Shown: positions 21,512-26,409 of the stretch, one piece after another
Layout: each line of letters starts with the position of its first letter
How positions within the stretch are numbered: position 1 is the first letter of the stretch
Assembly (NCBI GenBank): GCA_021792315.1
Contig: JAJYUX010000012.1
Coordinates: forward strand, 1 to 26,409
Direction of reading: 5' to 3'
Source of the DNA: an archaeon
GTDB lineage: Archaea; Thermoproteota; Nitrososphaeria; Nitrososphaerales; CADDZS01
DNA length: 26,409 nt
Program-made: the position numbers and the translations under genes
Notes under the pieces: generated by a model
Told to the model about the DNA's origin: nothing
The model's input: only the letters and a program-made list of their open reading frames with translations
Databases searched by the model: none

Positions 21512-21554
21512 TGGAAATTTCATTCCAAGAAGCAATCTTTTCTTGGAAATTTCC
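21512..21554. repeat. Repeated TGGAAATTTC element forming an imperfect hairpin before the 149-residue gene
   Basis: TGGAAATTTC occurs at 21512-21521 and 21544-21553, exactly 32 bp apart (about three helical turns). The second copy extends to the perfect palindrome GGAAATTTCC (21545-21554). With CCAAGAA (21525-21531) and TTCTTGG (21540-21546) the region also folds as an imperfect hairpin. It lies just after a TATA-like stretch (CATAAATAATAAG, 21495-21507) and 18 bp before ATG 21572, so it fits a repressor operator or 5'-leader structure. Confidence 0.5.
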
Positions 21555-21571
21555 GGAGCAGAGCAAGGTCA

Positions 21572-22021
21572 ATGAGCACTTCGAAGGGGTATGAGTTTCT
21601 GATTTCATCACTGAATGGTGCGAGAAGGCGCCTCGCAGATTTGGAACACACAGACGGAATTAGTTCTGCCAATGAGATTTGGGAAACATATTGTGACATA
21701 GAGCAAGCAATTGAGGTATCAAAATATATTTTTGGTCTCGACGACCGTTTGGGCAACCCTAGGTCATTACGAGCATCCCAGAAGAACAATCCTGCATTAT
21801 TGCCAAGAGACGACCTGATACAGAGTTATAGAATCGCAGATGCAGCTATCTCGTCTGCGATTCAACGATTCCAGCGGGGAAACGGCGAAGATGGAATCGA
21901 ATGCTCAAGAAAAGCTAGAGATGTGCTCAAGACTCTTCTAGTAGGCATAAGAAAAAGTGAGAGAGGCAAAAGGACTCAAGGTTCTACTTTTCCTCCTCGT
22001 CGTTCTCGATTCTCTGTTTGA
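21572..22021 (+). CDS. Small helical protein of unknown function
   Basis: The 149-residue protein is soluble, predicted mostly alpha-helical, with Arg/Lys- and Ser-rich ends (RGKRTQGSTFPPRRSRFSV at the C-terminus). No family or motif is recognised. Helical segments such as ANEIWETYCDIEQAIEVSKYIF and RIADAAISSAIQRFQRG suggest a helical bundle. The gene is preceded by a short AAGGT ribosome-binding site and by the repeated TGGAAATTTC element. It overlaps the convergent eL22-like gene by 38 bp at the 3' ends, and its basic tail is encoded by that overlap. Confidence 0.65.
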   Translation: MSTSKGYEFLISSLNGARRRLADLEHTDGISSANEIWETYCDIEQAIEVSKYIFGLDDRLGNPRSLRASQKNNPALLPRDDLIQSYRIADAAISSAIQRFQRGNGEDGIECSRKARDVLKTLLVGIRKSERGKRTQGSTFPPRRSRFSV

Positions 22022-22262
22022 CGAATTTAAGCGAGCCTTTCTCGCTCAACACGCGGTAATTCTTGCGAACATTCTTCGCATGAATGTATTTTTTCATTAA
22101 AGTGCGAACTTCGTGAGCAGTGACATGAGATCTTGGAGATTTGTCTTCGAAGGTGATCACATTTCCATTCTTTTCGCTCTTAAGTGGCAATCTTCCCTCG
22201 ATGAACGGAGCTATCCCTTCCTTCAGGTCGTCTTCCAAGTCAACTACATCTATTGTTACCAA
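21984..22262 (-). CDS. Small protein resembling eukaryotic ribosomal protein eL22
   Basis: The 92-residue protein matches, from memory, the eL22 pattern over its full length: an opening IDVVD strand (eL22: FTLDC), a helix with FIEGRLPLK (FLxxRIKV), GNVITFE (GNVVTIE), a strand then helix with EVRTLMKKYIHAKNVRKNYR (KYLTKKYLKKNNLRDWLR), VLSEKGSLKFVKQR (VVASNKESYELRYF), and an acidic tail NDEEEK. eL22 is a surface protein of the large subunit. It begins at TTG 22262, overlapping the purA stop by 7 bases, so it is translated with purA. No other start fits better. It is the only gene here that suggests a lineage-restricted ribosomal protein. Confirmation needs a profile search. Confidence 0.65.
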   Translation of the reverse strand: MVTIDVVDLEDDLKEGIAPFIEGRLPLKSEKNGNVITFEDKSPRSHVTAHEVRTLMKKYIHAKNVRKNYRVLSEKGSLKFVKQRIENDEEEK

Positions 22263-23269
22263 TTGTCCCTTCTTCTCCTATCAATGATATCCTCAGCATC
22301 TGGACCCGTCCCAATATAAACTACTGGGAGACCGAGCTCAGATTCCACGTTCAAAATGAAATCCTTTGAGTTTGGAGACAACTTCTCGAATTCTCGCACT
22401 CCTCTTGTTTCAGGCCATACCGTATCCAACTTTGTGATTGCAACTTGGCTGGCTGAGTTCAACCTGACGGATTTCTTTGCTAGTCTGAAGTTGAAAGGGG
22501 CGGCCCTTCTCATGCGACCAGTGACACTACCGAACTCCTGCCATCCTCTTCGAAAAGTCTCTTCAGCTTCCAATTCACCCTCAAGTTGTCCCGCTCCGAC
22601 GCGAGTCAGATACGCCTTGAACACAGCGAGCACATCGTCGACCCTCTTGGGCCCTATGCCAACATCAGAACAGATACCGGATGCGCTTACGTCCTTGCTG
22701 GTAACGTACGGATAATCTCCAAAGTAAAGAGAAAGCAGAGTACCCTGAGTACCTTCGACTACGACAAATTCCTTCCTGTCAAGGGAATCATTGACCGCAG
22801 ACATCACATCACTCACATATTCCTCAATCGATGGCTCCTGCGATGCAATCCTGCAGACTCTCATCACACGATCCGCATTTGCAGGGCCCGTCCCGGTCCC
22901 CGTCGTTCCTATCTTTTCTTTCAGATGGCCTTCGTTATCTTTCAAAATGTGCTTTGCTTCTATTATCGCACAATTATGGTCAAGGAATACTCGATTCTGA
23001 CAATCTGTGTCGTGAATTTCCTTTAGAAGAATCTGAGGATCAACTAGTACTCCCGCCCCAAGCATCAATCGAGTGCCTTCATTCACAACTGCGCTTGGAA
23101 GCATTTGCAACTTTATGGTGCGACCCTTGTGAACTACTGTATGACCGGCGTTTGGACCCACGCCTCCACGCACAGCAATTGATGGGTTATCTCTCAACGC
23201 GATGTAGGAGATTATTTTCCCTTTGCCCTCGTCACCGAATGTCCCTCCGACGACCACGCAACAGCCCAA
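22256..23269 (-). CDS. purA: Adenylosuccinate synthetase (archaeal short form)
   Basis: PurA joins IMP and aspartate using GTP, the first step from IMP to AMP. The protein has the N-terminal loop VVVGGTFGDEGKGK with catalytic D13, GGVGPNAGHTV with H43, GTTGTGTGPANADRVMR, and EGTQGTLLSLYFGDYPYVTS. At 337 residues it has the length of the shorter archaeal form, about 90 residues less than bacterial PurA. The TTG start at 23269 is used because the first strand requires it; a GTG at 23257 is possible. It overlaps the start of the eL22-like gene by 7 bp and follows the prenyltransferase gene after 66 bp, with a TATA-like element around 23315-23325. Confidence 0.95.
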   Translation of the reverse strand: MGCCVVVGGTFGDEGKGKIISYIALRDNPSIAVRGGVGPNAGHTVVHKGRTIKLQMLPSAVVNEGTRLMLGAGVLVDPQILLKEIHDTDCQNRVFLDHNCAIIEAKHILKDNEGHLKEKIGTTGTGTGPANADRVMRVCRIASQEPSIEEYVSDVMSAVNDSLDRKEFVVVEGTQGTLLSLYFGDYPYVTSKDVSASGICSDVGIGPKRVDDVLAVFKAYLTRVGAGQLEGELEAEETFRRGWQEFGSVTGRMRRAAPFNFRLAKKSVRLNSASQVAITKLDTVWPETRGVREFEKLSPNSKDFILNVESELGLPVVYIGTGPDAEDIIDRRRRDNW

Positions 23270-23335
23270 ATGTAATCAGTGGCCCCTAAACAGAACCAGA
23301 GCCCGATTATTCCACTTAAAAGATTAGCACGAGAT

Positions 23336-24115
23336 TTAGCGGCCGAAACGACGCGCACGTCTTTGATATGTTCTCACAGCACGCATTAGATCTATCTTTC
23401 GGAAATCAGGCCAATATTCGTCTACAAATACTAGCTCAGAATAGGCGCTCTGCCAAAGCAGGAATCCAGAAAGTCGCTCTTCGCCCGATGTTCTGATGAC
23501 AAGGTCCGGATCTGGGTTCGGTAGATAAGATGTGTAAAGAGAATGTTCGATTGTCTTTTGATCGATTTCATCAGGAGCGAGTTCTCCTTCTTTGACAAGA
23601 ATGGCAATTTTCTTGACGGAATCCACAATTTCTGTTCTCCCTCCGTAAGCGATCGCAATGTTCAAGAAGTGTTCTGAATAATCTGCTGTTTTGACTTCAA
23701 TCTGACGCAGAATTGTCTGGAGATTGTGCGTTAGTAATTCAAGCCTCCCTATTGCCTTTACTCGAACCTTGAATCTCGTTATCCGTTCATCAGTCAGAAG
23801 TCTATTGAGTCTATCAGCAAAAAGGTCAAAGAGCTCCTTGAGCTCTTCCTGTGATCGATCCAAGTTCTCTGTCGATAAAAGGTAAAGAGTGATAGTCTTG
23901 ATTCCTATCTCATGGCACCACTCAAGTAACTCTTCTGCAGTGTTAGCCCCTTCTATGTGCCCAACTACTCTCTCAATGGATTTTGTGCTGGCCCACCTTC
24001 TATTTCCATCTAGAATAATCGCTATGTGTTTTGGAACCTCGCCGCCCTTGATACTTCGCGAAAGAAATGACTCATAGAGCTTGTACACGCCGAGATAATT
24101 CAGTATTGAAGGCAA
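23336..24115 (-). CDS. uppS: Cis-prenyltransferase (polyprenyl/undecaprenyl diphosphate synthase family)
   Basis: The enzyme elongates an allylic diphosphate with isopentenyl diphosphate in cis to make the long polyprenyl carrier used for glycosylation of surface proteins and lipids. The 259-residue protein has the catalytic motif HIAIILDGNRRWA (30-42) with D36, the YLLSTENL segment (78-85), and the C-terminal substrate motif PDLVIRTSGEERLSGFLLWQSAYSEL (about 203-228); RLSNF is usual where RLSGF is seen here. The TTG start at 24115 has a TATA-like element at 24146-24155 read on the minus strand. It precedes purA on the same strand and is followed upstream by a hairpin after the DUF373 gene. 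Confidence 0.93.
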   Translation of the reverse strand: MPSILNYLGVYKLYESFLSRSIKGGEVPKHIAIILDGNRRWASTKSIERVVGHIEGANTAEELLEWCHEIGIKTITLYLLSTENLDRSQEELKELFDLFADRLNRLLTDERITRFKVRVKAIGRLELLTHNLQTILRQIEVKTADYSEHFLNIAIAYGGRTEIVDSVKKIAILVKEGELAPDEIDQKTIEHSLYTSYLPNPDPDLVIRTSGEERLSGFLLWQSAYSELVFVDEYWPDFRKIDLMRAVRTYQRRARRFGR

Positions 24116-24178
24116 CTTGCGATATCACTATTGCTGTTTTGGAAACATATAGTTTGGAATGATTACTTGGAATCTGAG

Positions 24179-24223
24179 ATGGAGTTGTTATTTGACTTCA
24201 AATAGAAAGCAATCCAACTCCAT
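24179..24223 (-). terminator. Nested inverted repeat after the DUF373 gene
   Basis: ATGGAGTTG (24179-24187) and CAACTCCAT (24215-24223) form a perfect 9-bp outer stem. Inside lies a second stem, TATTTGA (24189-24195) with TCAAATA (24198-24204), with a two-base loop. The outer stem begins at the last base of the DUF373 stop codon, so it marks the 3' end of that transcript on the minus strand. No T-run follows, so it is not a classic intrinsic terminator; it may be a processing or stabilising hairpin, or a DNA site. Confidence 0.4.
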
Positions 24224-25404
24224 TAAACTGGCTGGTTCTCTCTTCTCCTTGTGCTAATTACACTGTATAGATAGGCGGCGATCGTGAAGTTTACGGCAAG
24301 TGCAAACAGGATTATGGCAACGTCAATATTGCCATTTACACCGCCCGTCACAAGATTCTGGGCGAACAAAGACACTGGGAAGTACAAGAGACCAAGCACA
24401 AATAGCTCAACTATATAGCGAGCAATATGTCTCGATTTCGGATGCAGTATATTGAAGAAGAGTGTTCCCGCGACATATACTCCAGCCCCAAGCCAGACAA
24501 ATTCCTGTGCGCTTCGAACAAAATATCCAAGTATCTTCGGGATTGCAAAAAGTACAACCGTAAACTTGTTCCATGCCAGTGTGCTCACATACACACATGC
24601 TTGAGTGGTGCATCCATTGGAAGCGCTAGATGTACTCGAAGGAAAGAATATGGAAGCCCCAGTCACGAATCCAACGATAATGATCAGAGTGCTTGCTATG
24701 GCAAGAAATAGTCGCAAGTATCCGGTGGGCGAAAGCTTGCCGATCGTCTCGACGCGTCTATCGATGTCGAAACCTCTGATTAGGAATATGATGCCGACGA
24801 AGATAGCAAGAAGCAGTAAGACTGATGCCGGATAGAACTTGGAGATTATGGCCAAAGCGATGAAAATGACACCTGGGATACCAAGCGAATACTTTGAATA
24901 TCGCGAGTCAAAAAATAACATTCGCAAATATCTTCCAAATACAACGTACGATTCCTCAAGTGAAGCACTATGCTTTATCACGATCTTCTTCAATGAGATA
25001 ATTGGAAGAAGACTCTGGAGTGTGGGGACCAATTCCTCCCCTTCAACCCCATCGGAAACGAGAACAGCCCCATCAGCAGGATAGATCTTCAAAACATCGA
25101 CGACTTGAGCTCGAATCTTTCTGTCGCCCATCACCCCCCTATCATATAATCCACTTACGGTAATAACCTCACACGATTCCTCCTTACTTCGCAAATCATC
25201 ACATAATCTAACAGCAGCGAAAATTGCATTCGCGTCTGCTTCCTCAGGATCGCTTAGGGCAAGTTTTGTAGCAGCCTCGAGACAAGCGTCGCGCCCGACA
25301 ATTGGAGTCTTGACTCCTGCCCGGCCAATGTCATCATCTCTATCAATGCATATGATTAGAGTTTTGGACTTCTTACTTTCTTCTCCATCTATGGAGGATG
25401 ACAC
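24223..25404 (-). CDS. DUF373 family membrane protein
   Basis: The 393-residue protein belongs to an archaeal family of unknown function. The N-terminal soluble half (about 1-165) has the DUF373 marks TLIICIDRDDDIGRAG, ADANAIFAAVRLCDDL, and ADGAVLVSDGVEGEELVP. The C-terminal half has about six membrane helices (from roughly 175 to 385). The acidic IDRDDDIG motif at the start could bind a metal, but no activity is known. The start is GTG 25404. A TATA-like element (25449-25460) lies in the 58-bp gap after the coiled-coil gene, so it may be transcribed from its own promoter. The cell location is the cytoplasmic membrane. Confidence 0.85.
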   Translation of the reverse strand: MSSSIDGEESKKSKTLIICIDRDDDIGRAGVKTPIVGRDACLEAATKLALSDPEEADANAIFAAVRLCDDLRSKEESCEVITVSGLYDRGVMGDRKIRAQVVDVLKIYPADGAVLVSDGVEGEELVPTLQSLLPIISLKKIVIKHSASLEESYVVFGRYLRMLFFDSRYSKYSLGIPGVIFIALAIISKFYPASVLLLLAIFVGIIFLIRGFDIDRRVETIGKLSPTGYLRLFLAIASTLIIIVGFVTGASIFFPSSTSSASNGCTTQACVYVSTLAWNKFTVVLFAIPKILGYFVRSAQEFVWLGAGVYVAGTLFFNILHPKSRHIARYIVELFVLGLLYFPVSLFAQNLVTGGVNGNIDVAIILFALAVNFTIAAYLYSVISTRRRENQPV

Positions 25405-25448
25405 GGAGCGACTCTCACTTAACTTGTCTTAAGCGCTTTTCTTGGTTC

Positions 25449-25460
25449 ATTTATAAAAAC
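25449..25460 (-). promoter_or_regulatory. Probable TATA box of the DUF373 gene
   Basis: Read on the minus strand the element is GTTTTTATAAAT, with centre about 50 bp before GTG 25404. It lies within the 58-bp gap between the coiled-coil and DUF373 genes and would give a leader of some 24 bases. Confidence 0.45.
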
Positions 25461-25462
25461 GG

Positions 25463-26332
25463 TTACTTCATGACTTCGTTGTCATCACCGAAAACCAGCT
25501 TTAACTCATCAAGGCTCAGTTTTTCTCCCTGTTCATACTTCTTTCTAGCATCATCCCTTGCTTGACTGACAAGCTGTCTCGTCTTAGCCTTGCTAGTCTC
25601 ATAATCCCGCGAACGTCTGCCATCAAGTTGCGATCTTCTCTGACCTCGTAAGACGTCAAGCTCACCTGTGGCGTTGGTAATCTTGCCGTCCAAATCGACA
25701 AGTGTATTGTCTATCCCTTCAATTTCCTGAAATAGTTGATGTCTTTGATTTAACATGGTCGCAACTCTTTCGTGTTTAGCCTTGATCTCAGGATCGTTTT
25801 CAGCTTTGAACTTGTTCATTTCATCCAGTTTGGACTTTAGACCTTTGATCTGCTCCATCAGTTTGGTGTATTCCTGCTTGGTTGAGTATGCTTTTTTCCA
25901 TGCTCGAAGCTTTGTTTCCAAATCTTTCACCACAGCAACGAGTTGCTTCTCTTCGTCTCTGGATAATCGCTCAGCTTGAAGTCGCCACTCTACTTTCTTA
26001 AGTCGGTCATTTAGAGCCTCTCCGCCTTTTGGTATGTTCCTTTCATACCCACTCAGGACCTTTTCCACTTCAGTGGATTTTGACTTCACGTCACGAATTT
26101 TGGAGAGAAGCTCCCGTCGGTTCGCCTTGAAAGTCGTCATATGTTCGTAGTATTCATCAAGAGACTTTCGATCCGCGTTTATCTTTTCGGTAAAATCGCG
26201 AATTTCTTTCCTAATGTCTCGCCGCCGCTGATCAAGACGCTTGTACTCGTTGATCATATCGAGTCTTTGAGAGGCGAGAGTGTCAATCTTTTGGCTAAGA
26301 GCCTCGAGATCTACCTCCCCTTGAGGTTGCAT
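25463..26332 (-). CDS. Archaeal coiled-coil protein (COG1340-like)
   Basis: The 289-residue protein is almost entirely charged helical coiled coil (Lys, Glu, Arg, Asp and Leu heptads from about residue 8 to 235) with a break at NIPKGGEALNDRLKKVEWRLQ near 98-118, a hinge that is typical of the archaeal coiled-coil family COG1340. The C-terminal KTRQLVSQARDDARKKYEQGEKLSLDELKLVFGD is a second helical part. The molecular role of the family is not established. ATG 26332 follows directly a TATA-like element (26356-26365), so the mRNA may be leaderless. It precedes the DUF373 gene on the same strand. Confidence 0.8.
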   Translation of the reverse strand: MQPQGEVDLEALSQKIDTLASQRLDMINEYKRLDQRRRDIRKEIRDFTEKINADRKSLDEYYEHMTTFKANRRELLSKIRDVKSKSTEVEKVLSGYERNIPKGGEALNDRLKKVEWRLQAERLSRDEEKQLVAVVKDLETKLRAWKKAYSTKQEYTKLMEQIKGLKSKLDEMNKFKAENDPEIKAKHERVATMLNQRHQLFQEIEGIDNTLVDLDGKITNATGELDVLRGQRRSQLDGRRSRDYETSKAKTRQLVSQARDDARKKYEQGEKLSLDELKLVFGDDNEVMK

Positions 26333-26355
26333 AATTCGAACGATTCACCATTTTG

Positions 26356-26365
26356 CTTATTATAG
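26356..26365 (-). promoter_or_regulatory. Probable TATA box of the coiled-coil gene
   Basis: On the minus strand the sequence reads CTATAATAAG, centred about 27 bp before ATG 26332. The transcript would start at or within a base or two of the ATG. The remaining 44 bp to the window edge hold nothing further that I can recognise. Confidence 0.45.
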
Positions 26366-26409
26366 TTATTTTGATGGGTGTATCCACCTGAAACATAGTT
26401 ATCCTTTAT

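Noticed and set aside
21384..21571. RNA gene (tRNA or C/D RNA) in this gap
   Set aside because: No cloverleaf and no box C (TGATGA) with box D (CTGA) at suitable spacing; only promoter-like stretches and the TGGAAATTTC repeat are seen.
22586..23289. Open frames of 119-152 codons on the plus strand across purA
   Set aside because: They lie opposite the conserved purA sequence and show no family pattern.
1..26409. CRISPR array, insertion sequence, prophage, toxin-antitoxin or restriction system
   Set aside because: No regular direct repeats, transposase, integrase or matching families were seen on either strand.

Overview
The window is chromosomal DNA of an archaeon, most likely from the Thaumarchaeota/Nitrososphaerota or a nearby lineage of the TACK side. 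The domain is clear from RadA plus a RadB-like paralogue, an archaeal Sm protein, RIO2 kinase, an archaeal-type short adenylosuccinate synthetase, a TrmB regulator, a DUF373 membrane protein, an NFACT/Rqc2 homologue, inositol-phosphate synthase, and TATA boxes about 35-40 bp before many start codons. The lineage is an inference from this gene mix. Gene density is very high: no gap reaches 300 bp. I see no rRNA, tRNA, CRISPR array, insertion sequence or phage gene.

Layout. 1-2177 (+): end of a methyltransferase, lipoyl synthase, and a metallo-beta-lactamase-fold hydrolase that seems to start at a CTG codon. 2167-3708 (-): a luciferase-like oxidoreductase followed by a flavin reductase. 3785-5857: RIO2 kinase (+), Sm protein (-), RadB-like ATPase (+). 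5854-6243 (-): a small three-helix membrane protein resembling EMC6. 6364-9531 (+): a compact cluster of NFACT/Rqc2, Mut7-C nuclease and AMMECR1. 9616-13254 (+): GT-B glycosyltransferase, AsnRS and RadA. 13352-16862 (+): a large Ser/Thr/Asn-rich surface protein and a TrmB regulator. 16859-17935 (-): inositol-1-phosphate synthase. 18089-19978: a NUDIX hydrolase (+) against OMP decarboxylase and an unknown protein (-). 20143-21383 (-): a four-helix membrane protein and a secreted cysteine-rich protein, with a candidate 38-residue zinc-binding miniprotein on the + strand between them. 21572-22021 (+): a helical unknown. 22262 down to 21984 (-): a protein resembling eukaryotic ribosomal protein eL22, overlapping the end of purA. 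Then, on the minus strand, purA, cis-prenyltransferase, DUF373 protein and a coiled-coil protein up to the window's end.

Together the genes are mostly information processing and ribosome handling (RIO2, Sm, NFACT, Mut7-C, AsnRS, eL22-like), recombination (RadA, RadB), envelope and lipid work (inositol-phosphate and polyprenyl-diphosphate synthases, glycosyltransferase, surface protein, EMC6-like), and nucleotide synthesis (PurA, PyrF).

The points most worth a second look are the eL22-like and EMC6-like proteins, the NFACT/Mut7-C/AMMECR1 cluster with Asp-to-Glu changes in NFACT, the fact that all six annotated convergent gene pairs overlap at their 3' ends, the CTG start, frequent TTG starts, and several unexplained palindromes and hairpins between genes.
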